Source: DATMER01 sp031390755 (lineage in GTDB: Bacteria > Acidobacteriota > Thermoanaerobaculia > Multivoradales > UBA5704). Taken from it: 64,000 nt of DNA. Below, one piece after another: positions 37,421 through 46,181 of this stretch (positions are counted from its first letter, which is position 1; each line of letters begins with the position of its first letter). The notes beneath the pieces were generated by a model. It had not been told where the DNA came from. It worked only from the letters and a program-made list of their open reading frames with translations, and searched no databases. The stretch is taken from the NCBI GenBank assembly GCA_031390755.1, contig JANMTS010000045.1:33105-97104 (forward strand), given 5' to 3'. The translations under genes were made by a program, and so were the position numbers.

Positions 37421-39061
37421 TTGCTCAAGCTGTTGGAGGTGCTGTGGCGCCACGGGCAACGGCCCACGCTGATCTTGGGGATCCTGTGCGGGGCCCTCGC
37501 CGGTCTCGCCAATACGAGCCTGATCGCATTCGTCAACCATACGGTCGCTCTCGAGGGGGCGCCAAGCGCCAGGCTGGGATGGGGATTCGCCGGACTTTGC
37601 CTGCTGGTCGGCATTGCCCGGATCGCGTCCTCGAATCTGTTGGCGAAGCTCGGCGGCCTTCTGGCCACGGAGATCCAGGTCCATCTGAGCCGCCGGATTC
37701 TCGCCGCCCCTCTCCGGCGCCTGGAAGAGATCGGCCCGCACAGTCTTCTTGCGACGCTGTCCGACGACGTAGGGACCGTCAGCGAGGCCATCACCTACTT
37801 CCCGACCAGCTTCATCAACTTGACCCTGGTTTTCGGCTGCTTCGTCTACATGGGCTGGTTGTCGCCGCTGCTTCTCGGAGGAGTGGCGGTCTTCATGGCG
37901 ATAGGGGTGCTCACCTACCAATGGGCTCTGCGCGCCGGTTTCACGCGCCAGCGGCGGGCGCGTGAAGAAGCGGATCATCTGTACGGCTATCTGCGCGGCC
38001 TCACCCAGGGAACCAAGGAGCTGAAGACCGGACGGAGCCGGAGCGATGATTTCATCCTGCGGCTGAGAATCTCATCCGAAGGATTTCGGGGACTGCGGGT
38101 CGCGGCGCAGAAGATCTTCACCTTGGGGGCAAGCTGGGGCAACCTGTTGTTCTTCGTGGCGATGGGCCTGGTCCTCTTCCTTCCGCCCGTGGTCGACGGC
38201 TTTCCCCGCGAGGTCCGCACCGGCTTCATGCTCGTCCTTCTCTACATGAGCGGCCCCCTGCAGGTGGTGCTCAACTCCGTGCCCATGATCTCCCAGGCGA
38301 ACGTCGCGCTCGGGAAGATAGATCGTCTCGGGCTTTCGCTCGTGGAGAAGGAGGAGCCTCAGCAGTTGGCGTCCAGCAATCCGCGTCCAACCTGGGATCG
38401 CCTGGATCTGGTGGGGGTTACCCACTCCTACCGTCAGGAGGACCGGAACTTCACCCTGGGACCGCTCGACCTGACCTTCCACCCCGGCGAGCTCATCTTT
38501 GTCGTAGGCGGGAACGGCAGCGGCAAGACGACTTTCGCCAAGCTGCTCATCGGCCTCTACTCCCCGGAGGGCGGCCAGATCCTCTGGAATGGATCTCCGG
38601 TGAATTCCGAGACCCTGGAATCCTATCGTCACCTGTTCGCGGTCGTCTTTTCGGATTTCTATCTATTCGAGGAGCTGCTGGGCCTGGGCGCACCTGATCT
38701 CGAAGTCCTGGCCGCCGAGTATCTGAAGAAGCTCCGTCTCGAACAGCATGTCCGGGTGACCAACGGCGCCTTCTCGACGACGGCGTTGTCGCAAGGCCAG
38801 CGGAAGCGCCTGGCCCTGGTCGCAGCGTTCCTGGAAGACCGGGCCGTGTACGTGTTCGATGAGTGGGCGGCGGACCAGGATCCAGAATTCAAGGAGGTCT
38901 TCTATCATCAGATTCTGTCCGAGCTCAGGGCCCGGGGGAAGACGGTGATCGTCATCAGCCATGACGACCGGTATTACGACGTCGCGAGCCGGATCATCAA
39001 GCTGGAGAGCGGCGCCGTCGTCTCCGACCGGTTGACCGCCGAGAGCGCTCTCGTCGTCTAG
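37421..39061 (+). CDS. Cyclic-peptide export ABC transporter, fused membrane and ATPase domains (PvdE/SyrD-like)
   Basis: 546 residues. Six predicted membrane segments occupy about 1-300, followed by an ATP-binding domain with Walker A GGNGSGKTT, signature LSQGQRKR, Walker B VYVFDEWA and the switch His in ISHDD. Half-transporters of this build move pyoverdine precursors, syringomycin-type lipopeptides and microcin-like peptides across the inner membrane. The start is a TTG at 37421, chosen because AAAGGAGAGAG sits just upstream and the protein begins at the first membrane segment. Its place inside the NRPS operon makes it the probable exporter of the product and hints that the peptide is cyclic or lipidated, though that is inference. 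Confidence 0.92.
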   Translation: MLKLLEVLWRHGQRPTLILGILCGALAGLANTSLIAFVNHTVALEGAPSARLGWGFAGLCLLVGIARIASSNLLAKLGGLLATEIQVHLSRRILAAPLRRLEEIGPHSLLATLSDDVGTVSEAITYFPTSFINLTLVFGCFVYMGWLSPLLLGGVAVFMAIGVLTYQWALRAGFTRQRRAREEADHLYGYLRGLTQGTKELKTGRSRSDDFILRLRISSEGFRGLRVAAQKIFTLGASWGNLLFFVAMGLVLFLPPVVDGFPREVRTGFMLVLLYMSGPLQVVLNSVPMISQANVALGKIDRLGLSLVEKEEPQQLASSNPRPTWDRLDLVGVTHSYRQEDRNFTLGPLDLTFHPGELIFVVGGNGSGKTTFAKLLIGLYSPEGGQILWNGSPVNSETLESYRHLFAVVFSDFYLFEELLGLGAPDLEVLAAEYLKKLRLEQHVRVTNGAFSTTALSQGQRKRLALVAAFLEDRAVYVFDEWAADQDPEFKEVFYHQILSELRARGKTVIVISHDDRYYDVASRIIKLESGAVVSDRLTAESALVV

Positions 39062-39084
39062 CGGGCGAATGGAGGCGGGCTGAA

Positions 39085-40950
39085 ATGTGCGGAATTGTCG
39101 GATGCTTCGACTTGCGAGGCCAGCCCATCGAGCCCGGCGTGATCGCACGGATGACCGCGACGCTCGTCCATCGCGGTCCCGATGCCTCCGGTTTCTTTGC
39201 CGAGGAGGGGATCGCCTTTGGTTTCCGGCGGTTGAGCATCATCGACCTGGCGACGGGCGACCAGCCTCTCCGAAACGAGGACGGCAATCTCGTCCTGATG
39301 TGCAACGGTGAGATCTACAACTATCGACAGCTGGTCGTCGAGTTGGAGGCCAAGGGACACCGCTTCCGCAGCCAGAGCGACGTCGAGGTGCTGCTCCATC
39401 TCTATGAGGAGCATGGGAGCGATCTTCTGCACCGGCTCAATGGACAGTTCAGCTTTGCGCTCTATGACCGCAGCCGGCGGCACCTGCTTCTGGCGCGCGA
39501 TCCGCTGGGGATCAGCCCGCTGTTCTACACGGTCAAGGATGGTCTCCTGCTCTTCAGCTCCGAGATCAAGGCCCTCCTCGCCCATCCGAAGGTCTCGCGA
39601 GAGGTCGATCTCACGGGCCTCGATCAGGTGCTCTCCTTTCCCGGGCTGGTGCCGCCGCGCACGATGTTCCGCGGCATTCATTGTCTCGAAGCGGGCCACT
39701 TCCTGAGCGCCGACAGCTCCGGTACCCGGATCGAGGAGTATTGGGATCTGGACTACCCTGAGATCGGGGAGCCCCTGGAAGCCCGGGAGGAGGCCGACTA
39801 TGTCGAAGAGTTGCGGGAGCGCCTGGCGGAGGCCGTCCGGATACGACTGCAGGCGGACGTGCCCGTCGGCTTCAATCTGAGTGGCGGCCTCGACTCTTCG
39901 CTGATCGGCGCGCTCATCCACCAGGCTTCGCCCGAGCCACGGCACTCCTTTTCCATCACGTTTCCGAATGACCCTATTTCGGAGGCTCATTTTCAGCGTC
40001 TCATGGCGCAGCAGCTGGGGTCTTTGCACCATGAAATTCAGTTCAATTGGACGCAGATCCGCGACCGGCTGGAAGACATGGTGTACCACGCCGAATGTCC
40101 CGTGAAGGAGACTTACAACACCTGTGCCCTGGCGCTCTCGGAGGCGGCGCGCCAGGCAGGTGTCCCTGTGGTGCTGGCGGGGCAGGGGGCGGACGAGCTG
40201 TTCGGTGGTTACCCGGGCTACCGCTTCGACGAGCAGGGGTTGCGGCCTGCTCACGATTATGACCTCGACAGCGTCATGGAGGATGAGATTCGGGAACGCC
40301 TATGGGGAATACCGGACCTCTTCTACGAGAGAGAGTTCCTGCCCTTGCGCGACGTCAAGAGGGTGCTCTACGCGCCGGAGCTGGCTGCGAACCTCGCCAG
40401 GTTTGAAAGCACCAACTTCCCCCTGGTCAACGCGGAGCGGCTGCGCCGGCGTCACCCTCTCCACCAGCGCTCCTACCTGGACGTCAAGCTGCGACTCTCC
40501 GAGCACCTGCTCTGTGAGCACGGCGACCGGATGACGCTTGCCCGGTCCGTTGAAGGACGCTACCCCTTCCTCGATCCGGGGGTCGTAGACCTGGCGCGCA
40601 GAATCCCCCCGGAGCTCAAGGTGCGTCAGTCGGTCGAGAAATACATTCTGAAGCAGGCCGCCGTGGGGCTGTTGCCGCCTGAAGTGGTCACCCGCGAGAA
40701 GTTTGGTTTTCGTGCTCCCGGCACCCCCTATCTGCTGCAGCAGAAGGGCGAGTGGATCGAGGACATGCTTTCGTATGGGCGGATCAAGGCTCAGGGGTAC
40801 TTCAATCCGGATACCGTGGAGACGCTCAAGGAACGATACCGCCGCCCAGGCTTCGCCCTCAATCCGCACCTCGAGATCGACTACCTGCTGATCGTTCTGA
40901 CCTTCGGCCTGCTCGTGGATCGCTTCGACATGACGCCGGGCCATGTCTGA
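39085..40950 (+). CDS. asnB: Asparagine synthetase (glutamine-hydrolysing) family protein
   Basis: 621 residues. N-terminal class II glutamine amidotransferase with catalytic Cys directly after Met (MCGIVGC), RGPDASG and NGEIYN. C-terminal synthetase domain has the PP-loop SGGLDSS and GQGADELFGGY. The usual Glu of the GEGADE motif is Gln here, a change I believe also occurs in other homologues. It probably makes Asn from Asp, ATP and Gln, which fits two Asn-coding adenylation domains upstream. It could instead amidate or cyclise the peptide, as related enzymes do in other pathways. It lies 23 bp after the exporter and 33 bp before the TauD-like gene, within one apparent operon. Confidence 0.9.
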   Translation: MCGIVGCFDLRGQPIEPGVIARMTATLVHRGPDASGFFAEEGIAFGFRRLSIIDLATGDQPLRNEDGNLVLMCNGEIYNYRQLVVELEAKGHRFRSQSDVEVLLHLYEEHGSDLLHRLNGQFSFALYDRSRRHLLLARDPLGISPLFYTVKDGLLLFSSEIKALLAHPKVSREVDLTGLDQVLSFPGLVPPRTMFRGIHCLEAGHFLSADSSGTRIEEYWDLDYPEIGEPLEAREEADYVEELRERLAEAVRIRLQADVPVGFNLSGGLDSSLIGALIHQASPEPRHSFSITFPNDPISEAHFQRLMAQQLGSLHHEIQFNWTQIRDRLEDMVYHAECPVKETYNTCALALSEAARQAGVPVVLAGQGADELFGGYPGYRFDEQGLRPAHDYDLDSVMEDEIRERLWGIPDLFYEREFLPLRDVKRVLYAPELAANLARFESTNFPLVNAERLRRRHPLHQRSYLDVKLRLSEHLLCEHGDRMTLARSVEGRYPFLDPGVVDLARRIPPELKVRQSVEKYILKQAAVGLLPPEVVTREKFGFRAPGTPYLLQQKGEWIEDMLSYGRIKAQGYFNPDTVETLKERYRRPGFALNPHLEIDYLLIVLTFGLLVDRFDMTPGHV

Positions 40951-40983
40951 CCTCCGAGCGATCAAATTTCAAAGGAGATCGAC

Positions 40984-42030
40984 ATGACCGAGAACCACGC
41001 TCCATCTCTCAACGGCCCGGGTTCCTTCCAGCGGCGAGCCGTCACCGTGACCCCTGAGAACCTCGTGCGGCTCGGAGCTCTGCATGGAGGAGAGTTGCCG
41101 CTCCTGGTGGAGCCGGCCGCTCCGGGAATCAATCTCGCTTCGTGGGCGTCCGCCAACCGGCAATCCCTGGAGGAGAAACTCCAGAAGCATGGCGGGATCC
41201 TGTTCCGGGGCTTCGATCTTCGAGAGCCCGAGGATCTGGAGACCTTCATCCGCGCCATCTCCGGCGAATCCCTGGAGTACCGGGAGCGCTCCTCGCCGCG
41301 GCACGCTGTCAAGGGGAACATCTATACCTCGACCGACTATCCGCCCAGCCAGCCGATCTTTCTGCACAACGAGAACTCCTATCAAAAGGAGTGGCCGCTG
41401 AAGATCTTCTTCTTCTGCCGCCAGGCTCCGGAACAAGGCGGGGAGACTCCGATCGCGGACGTCCGCAGGGTTCTGGCCCGGATCCCCGCCGAGATCCGGG
41501 ACCGCTTCGCCGAGCGGAAGTGGATGTACGTCCGCAACTTCGGGGACGGCTTCGGCCTCGCCTGGCAGACGGTGTTCCAGACGACGGACAAGGAGGCGAT
41601 CGAGCGCCATTGCCGGGAAAAGGGGATCGAGACCGAGTGGAAGGAAGGAGACCGCCTGCGGACGCGAGCGGTTCGTCCGGCGCTCGCCCGGCATCCGAAG
41701 ACCGGCGAGCCGGTCTGGTTCAACCATGCGACCTTCTTCCACGTTTCCACGCTGGACCCGATGGTCCAGGAGGCCCTTCTCGATGAGTTCGAGGAAGGCG
41801 AGTTGCCGGCGAACACCTACTATGGCGACGGCTCGCCCATTGAGCCAGAGGTTCTGGATCAGTTGCGCGCGGCGTACCATGCCGAAACCGTCAGCTTTCC
41901 CTGGCAGACAGGGGATCTGCTGATGCTCGACAACATGCTGGTCGCCCATGGCCGGGCCCCCTTCGCGGGTCCACGCCAGATTCTGGTGGGCATGGCCGAA
42001 CCGGTAAACCAGGACCAGGTCGCGCCCTGA
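40984..42030 (+). CDS. TauD/SyrP-like Fe(II)/2-oxoglutarate oxygenase, probable amino-acid beta-hydroxylase
   Basis: 348 residues, complete TauD-family fold. Fe ligands: H128 and E130 (LHNENSY) and H322 (VAHGR); the following Arg region binds 2-oxoglutarate in this family. It is clearly related to the oxygenase fused to the C-terminus of the 16528-31503 NRPS: both have KLxxHGxILFRGF, HNEN and GGETP blocks. Family members such as SyrP hydroxylate amino acids tethered to NRPS carrier proteins, usually at the beta carbon. Inferred role: hydroxylation of carrier-bound Gln or Asn. A clean AAAGGAG site precedes the ATG. The next gene starts 20 bp downstream, so it belongs to the cluster operon. Confidence 0.9.
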   Translation: MTENHAPSLNGPGSFQRRAVTVTPENLVRLGALHGGELPLLVEPAAPGINLASWASANRQSLEEKLQKHGGILFRGFDLREPEDLETFIRAISGESLEYRERSSPRHAVKGNIYTSTDYPPSQPIFLHNENSYQKEWPLKIFFFCRQAPEQGGETPIADVRRVLARIPAEIRDRFAERKWMYVRNFGDGFGLAWQTVFQTTDKEAIERHCREKGIETEWKEGDRLRTRAVRPALARHPKTGEPVWFNHATFFHVSTLDPMVQEALLDEFEEGELPANTYYGDGSPIEPEVLDQLRAAYHAETVSFPWQTGDLLMLDNMLVAHGRAPFAGPRQILVGMAEPVNQDQVAP

Positions 42031-42050
42031 GGGAGAGATCGAGAATTCCC

Positions 42051-42986
42051 ATGCCTGTAAAGCATCTGCTTTCCATTGCCGACGTCGGGAGCGAAACGCT
42101 CCTGTCCCTGATTGAGAATGCCGTCTGTATCGCAGAGGGGGGGTGGCGAGACCGGCGGCCCCTGGCCGACCGCGTGGTCGGAATCTACTTCCGCAAGACC
42201 TCCACTCGCACCCGGACCTCCTTCACCGTGGGGGCCATGAAGCTCGGGGCTCAGGTCATCGCCTATGGCCCCAACGACCTGCAGATCGTCACCGGAGAAA
42301 CCATTTCGGATACCGCTCGCGTGCTGGCCAATTACCTCGACGCACTGGTCATCCGGACCAATGACTCGATCGAGGAGATGCAGCAACTCGCAAATCAGGA
42401 CCGAATGGCGATTGTCAACGCGATGAGCGACAACGAGCACCCGACCCAGTCCCTGGCCGACCTCACCACCTTGCGCGAGCACTTCGGCCGGTTGTCGGGG
42501 CTTCACCTGCTCTACATGGGGGATGGGAACAACTCGGCCGCCGCGATCTCCCTGGCCGTCGCCCGGGTCCCAGGCATGCGGCTGACCCTGGTCACTCCCG
42601 AGGGACACGGGCTCGACGAAAGCATGTTCAAGGAGGTCCAGCGCACGGCGGCGGATCACGGTTCGGAAGTCGAGCAGCATCATGATCCCGGCCGTCTCCC
42701 CCGGAGTGTCGACGCGGTCTACACGACTCGATGGCTCACGATGGGGGTGCAGAAAGCGGATGCCAATTGGCTTGATCTGTTTCGGCCCTATGCGGTGACC
42801 CCGGAGCTCATGGCCGAAGTTTCGAAACGGGACGGATCGACGGTCTTCCTGCACGACCTGCCCGCCATGCGCGGATACGAGGTGGTCGACGAGGTTCTCG
42901 ACGGGCCGCAGAGCATCGCCTTTCGCCAGGCGTACCACAAGATGACGAGCGCCATGGCCGTGCTCGATTGGTGCCTGGTTCGTTAA
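42051..42986 (+). CDS. Ornithine/aspartate carbamoyltransferase family protein with altered substrate motif
   Basis: 311 residues, normal length for the family. The carbamoyl-phosphate site is intact: STRTRTSF near the N-terminus and HPTQ in the middle, with an intact DGNN. The amino-acid site is not typical: the HCLP motif of ornithine carbamoyltransferases, whose Cys contacts the ornithine side chain, reads HDLPAMRG here. The protein therefore probably carbamoylates something other than ornithine. Homologues in viomycin and capreomycin pathways carbamoylate a 2,3-diaminopropionate unit, so a tailoring role is reasonable. It is the last gene of the co-directional block. A housekeeping arginine role is less likely because no other arg gene is nearby. 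Confidence 0.85.
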   Translation: MPVKHLLSIADVGSETLLSLIENAVCIAEGGWRDRRPLADRVVGIYFRKTSTRTRTSFTVGAMKLGAQVIAYGPNDLQIVTGETISDTARVLANYLDALVIRTNDSIEEMQQLANQDRMAIVNAMSDNEHPTQSLADLTTLREHFGRLSGLHLLYMGDGNNSAAAISLAVARVPGMRLTLVTPEGHGLDESMFKEVQRTAADHGSEVEQHHDPGRLPRSVDAVYTTRWLTMGVQKADANWLDLFRPYAVTPELMAEVSKRDGSTVFLHDLPAMRGYEVVDEVLDGPQSIAFRQAYHKMTSAMAVLDWCLVR

Positions 42987-43019
42987 ACGTGACTCAAAGG
43001 GTGAGCCGCCGTCCGCACC

Positions 43020-44321
43020 TCAGAGCTGCTTGCGGATGAGCGGCGTCACCAGCCGCGCCAGCCGCAGCTTCATCAGCTTCATCTTCGGGATGCCCGGGAA
43101 GGGCTCGGTGGCGCCCTCGGGCCAGCCCCGCCTGTCGATCTTCCACGAGGTTTCGAGGTGTCCGTTGAGGGTGGCGAGCAGGCTCGCGGCCAGCTCCTTG
43201 TCCTTCATCACCACGATCAGCTCGGTGTTCAGGAATTCCGACCGCGGATCGAGGTTGAACGAGCCCACGAGCACGGTCTCGCCGTCGATCACCGCCGTCT
43301 TTGAGTGCAGGCTCTCGGCGCCGCGGTACTCCCAGAGCTCGACCCCCTGTTTCACCAGCGGCTTGCGGTGGCCCACGTAGCCTGCCTGCGCCCAGAGATT
43401 GTCCGTCGTGCCCATCGAGTTGGTGAGGATGCGGACCTTGACGCCGCGGGCCAGCACCCTCTTGAGCAGCCGGCGGAACGCCCGCGACGGCACCAGGTAC
43501 GGCGACTCGATGACGATCGACTCCTGCGCGCCGTCCAGGATCTCGCCGAGCTCGTCCGCGACGCCGCGGTCGACCCCCTTCCGGCCGACCGGATCGTGGA
43601 GGAAGCGCACCGGGCCGACCTCCAGCGGCATCTCCTGGACCCGGTTCGGATCCTTGAGAGCCGCATCGATCTTTTCGTTCAGCCAGGCCTGGTGCTTGTC
43701 GAGCTCGCTGGCGGCGGTCGCCACGTCCGCGCTGGAGCGCCCGGAGGGCGTGACTCCCCGCACCTCGCGGCTGTTCCAGAGCTTGTAGAAGTAGTCGCGC
43801 GCCTCGGCCGCGACCTCGCCGTCCACGCGCACGTCGAGGTCGAGATAGTTGCGGCGCTTGACCTGCCGGCCGAGCCCGAAGTACGGCCCCTCCACGTTGC
43901 GTCCGCCGGCCATGAGCGCCTTGCCGTCGATCACCAGCAGCTTGTCGTGCATCCGGCGCGAGACCCAGTGGAGCCGGTCGAAGCGGAAGGGGTGATACTC
44001 CCGGATCTCGACCCCCTCGGCGATGAGATGATCCTGGACCGCGCCCGGGATGTTGTTCCACTGGGCGTCGACGATCACCTTCACGTCCAGCCCCCTGCGC
44101 GACGCCTCGCGCAGCAGCGCGAGCCCGGTGAGGCTCAGCGGGTCGTGCCCGATGATGAAGGACTGGGTGAGAACCTCCTCGCGGGCCGCCACCACCATCT
44201 CCACCCGCGCCTCGGCCGCCTCCCGGTCCGTTTCGATGAGCCGCGCCTGGTCTCCGGCGACAGGAAGAGAGAGGAAGGCCAGAACCAGGCAGGGAAGGAG
44301 AGCCGCGCGTCGTTTCGCCAT
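43020..44321 (-). CDS. Secreted phospholipase D-like / cardiolipin-synthase-like protein
   Basis: 433 residues with a clear signal peptide (MAKRRAALLPCLVLAFLSLP, cleavage near VAGDQA). It has two HKD motifs: HDKLLVIDG with H125, and HSKTAVIDG near 345, each followed by a Gly-rich turn and Asn (AGGRN, GSFN), the paired active site of the PLD superfamily. It probably acts on phospholipid headgroups in the periplasm or outside the cell. It is transcribed toward the end of the NRPS operon (33 bp between the stops), so it is not part of it. Its ATG overlaps the truncated repeat-tailed gene on the other strand. Confidence 0.88.
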   Translation of the reverse strand: MAKRRAALLPCLVLAFLSLPVAGDQARLIETDREAAEARVEMVVAAREEVLTQSFIIGHDPLSLTGLALLREASRRGLDVKVIVDAQWNNIPGAVQDHLIAEGVEIREYHPFRFDRLHWVSRRMHDKLLVIDGKALMAGGRNVEGPYFGLGRQVKRRNYLDLDVRVDGEVAAEARDYFYKLWNSREVRGVTPSGRSSADVATAASELDKHQAWLNEKIDAALKDPNRVQEMPLEVGPVRFLHDPVGRKGVDRGVADELGEILDGAQESIVIESPYLVPSRAFRRLLKRVLARGVKVRILTNSMGTTDNLWAQAGYVGHRKPLVKQGVELWEYRGAESLHSKTAVIDGETVLVGSFNLDPRSEFLNTELIVVMKDKELAASLLATLNGHLETSWKIDRRGWPEGATEPFPGIPKMKLMKLRLARLVTPLIRKQL

Positions 44322-45078
44322 GAGTGTCGGGACGATACAACGGATCTCGGGGGCCGGCGGTCAGGACGGCAATATAGAGCATGGATGTCATGTCGCCTCG
44401 GCGACCCTTCTCGTCGTTGCGCCGGACCCGGTCGTCGCCGGATGGTGTGCGGAAGCGATCGAGACCGGCACTCCGGGCTTCGTGCTGCGTCCGCCCGTCC
44501 TGCGGCGCACTGCCGTGCCGGTCGTGACGGACGCCGCGGAAGCCTCCCGCCGGCCCGAGCTCGGCGTGCTCTCGGTCATGGCGCACGGTGATTCCGAGCA
44601 GGGAGCGACGATCGCCGCGGCAGTGCTGCCCGCGATCCAGGGACTCGACGAAGACCGTGCCAGGTTCTACTACGACCTCATATACAATTCCATGAATGAC
44701 GCGGCCCGCCGCGCGTTGGAGGAGACGATGAAGGGTTACGAATACCAGAGCGATTTCGCGAAGAAGTACGTTGCCCAGGGACGCACCGAGGGACGCACCG
44801 AGGGACGCACCGAGGGACGCACCGAGGGACGCACCGAGGGACGCGCAGAGGGGCGCACCGAGGGACGCGCAGAGGGGCGCAACGAGGGGCGCACCGAGGG
44901 ACGCACCGAGGAGGCGGCGCGCAATCTTCTGACGGTCCTTCGGGTTCGCGGGATTGCGGTTCCGGACGCCATCCGCGAGCGCATTCTGGCCCAGAAGGAT
45001 CCGGAGCGGTTGGAGCGCTGGCTGGAGAAAGCCGCCGTGGCGTCTTCGGTCGCCGCGGTTCTCGACGATCCGAACTGA
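44320..45078 (+). pseudogene. 5'-truncated Rpn/PD-(D/E)XK-type hypothetical protein with charged repeat tail
   Basis: From about 44390 the frame encodes the middle and C-terminal parts of a widespread hypothetical family related to Rpn/transposase-like PD-(D/E)XK proteins (TLLVVAPDPVVAGWCAEAI, RPPVLRRTAVP, ELGVLSVMAHG, MKGYEYQSDFAKKY). The N-terminal nuclease part that should come first is missing, and the upstream frame runs into the antisense of the phospholipase gene. After KKY comes an 11-unit T-E-G-R tandem repeat, then a normal tail (LLTVLRVRGIAVPDAIRERI). The first in-frame ATG is at 44320, overlapping the divergent ATG at 44321. It may be translated as a fragment, but the intact enzyme is not encoded here. 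Confidence 0.6.
44779..44912 (+). repeat. 12-bp tandem repeat (GGACGCACCGAG), about 11 units
   Basis: Eleven near-identical 12-bp units inside the truncated gene at 44320-45078. Each unit encodes T/A/N-E-G-R, so length changes keep the frame. Some units carry A or N instead of T. Repeats of this type at this position are common in the family and are probably a coiled or flexible tail. Confidence 0.85.
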
Positions 45079-45096
45079 GCGTTTCGCCAACGCCTG

Positions 45097-45136
45097 GCGA
45101 CATAATGGCGGAAGGCGATTGAGCTTTCCAAGAGAG
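45097..45136. repeat. 40-bp dispersed hairpin repeat, copy 1
   Basis: Matches 46156-46195 at 37 of 40 positions. Core is GGAAGGCGATTGAGC followed by an inverted arm. In this copy one stem position is mismatched (CTTTCC instead of CCTTCC). It lies just after the truncated repeat-tail gene and before the glyoxalase-like gene. Confidence 0.75.
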
Positions 45137-45157
45137 CCACCCGAGCTCGGAGGTTCC

Positions 45158-45544
45158 ATGAAGCGAGTCACTGGCATTGGCGGCATCTTCTTCAAAGCCA
45201 AAGACGCTCCGGCGCTCCAGGCCTGGTACAAGCGGCACCTCGGAGTCGATGTCCAGGAATGGGGTGGCGCGGCCTTCCCCTGGAGCGACGGCGAAGGCAA
45301 GCCGGTCGCCGGAACGACCGCCTGGTTGATCGCTCCGGAGCAGACTGACCAGTTTGCGCCCAGCACGGCACCGTTCATGGTCAACTACCGGGTTGAGGAT
45401 CTCCACGCCCTGGTCAAAGTCCTGCGCGAGGAAGGCTGCAACGTTCTCGAGAAGATCGACGATTCCGAGTACGGGACGTTCGCCTGGGTCATCGATCCCG
45501 AGGGAAACAAGGTAGAGCTCTGGCAGCCGCCTGTCGGCGAATGA
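45158..45544 (+). CDS. Glyoxalase/bleomycin-resistance (VOC) fold protein
   Basis: 128 residues, a single-chain vicinal-oxygen-chelate protein: N-terminal half MKRVTGIGGIFFKAKD then LQAWYKRHLGVDV, C-terminal half with VNYRVEDLHALVKVL and the family ending DPEGNKVELWQPP. Metal-binding positions are compatible with the fold, but the substrate cannot be predicted. Start chosen at 45158 because GGAGG lies 5-9 bases upstream; the open frame extends further but has no good site. It sits alone between two copies of a 40-bp hairpin repeat, so no pathway is indicated. Confidence 0.85.
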   Translation: MKRVTGIGGIFFKAKDAPALQAWYKRHLGVDVQEWGGAAFPWSDGEGKPVAGTTAWLIAPEQTDQFAPSTAPFMVNYRVEDLHALVKVLREEGCNVLEKIDDSEYGTFAWVIDPEGNKVELWQPPVGE

Positions 45545-45629
45545 ACTCCCGCTTCGCCGCCGCCGTGTCGGCAGTGTAAGACCCCCGCCCGGGCCTGTCG
45601 CCCGATCCAGGGAAAGGGTCCTCGGAGAC

Positions 45630-46181
45630 GTGGGGGTACACTGGGTAGGCGAGGGCTATACAGCGGAGGCGCTTGAGCTGATGAAGGCCGAATTGGCCAG
45701 GCGCAACTGCTCGGCGCCTAATCAGCAAGAGTTGCTTGAGACGGTAACGCGGGAGAGCGATGAAGAGGCCAGAAGCCTTACGGGCGTCAGGGGATTGCTG
45801 GCTCTGATGGTTCTTGTAATTGCGGCCAACTCAATAATCGCCTTGGCGAGAGCGGGCAGCTTTGTCTTTCAGGGTAGCCCTCTCCGCGATCTTTGGTTTT
45901 TCATTGTTCTTGACGCTTGCCAGGGAGCCTTTGGCATTGTTGTGTGTGCCCTGCTCGTCAGTCGGAGGCCGCGTGCTCCTCGCTATGCAGCTATGTGGTT
46001 TCTGTTGGCTATGACCACGAGCATTGCCGTATTCATGTACTCTTATTTGTACGCTGGTCAGGTTGCCGCGTACCCTCTTTCTATTCTTGCGGCGGGTGCT
46101 CTTTGGCTCAGCTATCTATCCACTTCGAAGCGAGTGAAGGCCACCTACAAGCCTAGCGACATCATGGCGGAAGGCGATTGA
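45630..46181 (+). CDS. Small membrane protein, possibly DUF2569-like
   Basis: 183 residues. A soluble N-terminal part (EALELMKAELARRN) is followed by about four membrane segments: LLALMVLVIAANSIIAL, DLWFFIVLDACQGAFGIVV, AAMWFLLAMTTSIAVFM and YPLSILAAGALWLSYL. It ends in a basic SKRVKATY tail, which resembles DUF2569 proteins. The GTG at 45630 is the first start in the frame. The ATG at 45681, with GGAGG 12 bases upstream, is an alternative. Base composition is lower in GC than the NRPS region. The stop codon lies inside the second 40-bp hairpin repeat, so the last residues (MAEGD) come from the repeat and the original C-terminus may differ. Confidence 0.65.
   Translation: MGVHWVGEGYTAEALELMKAELARRNCSAPNQQELLETVTRESDEEARSLTGVRGLLALMVLVIAANSIIALARAGSFVFQGSPLRDLWFFIVLDACQGAFGIVVCALLVSRRPRAPRYAAMWFLLAMTTSIAVFMYSYLYAGQVAAYPLSILAAGALWLSYLSTSKRVKATYKPSDIMAEGD

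Noticed and set aside
39085..40950. Beta-lactam synthetase
   Set aside because: The N-terminal Cys2 amidotransferase and NGEIYN motifs are intact, as in true glutamine-dependent asparagine synthetases; beta-lactam synthetases usually lose this activity.
44779..44912. Insertion sequence or transposase
   Set aside because: The T-E-G-R repeat gene belongs to an Rpn-like hypothetical family, sometimes annotated as transposase, but no terminal inverted repeats or target duplication are visible.
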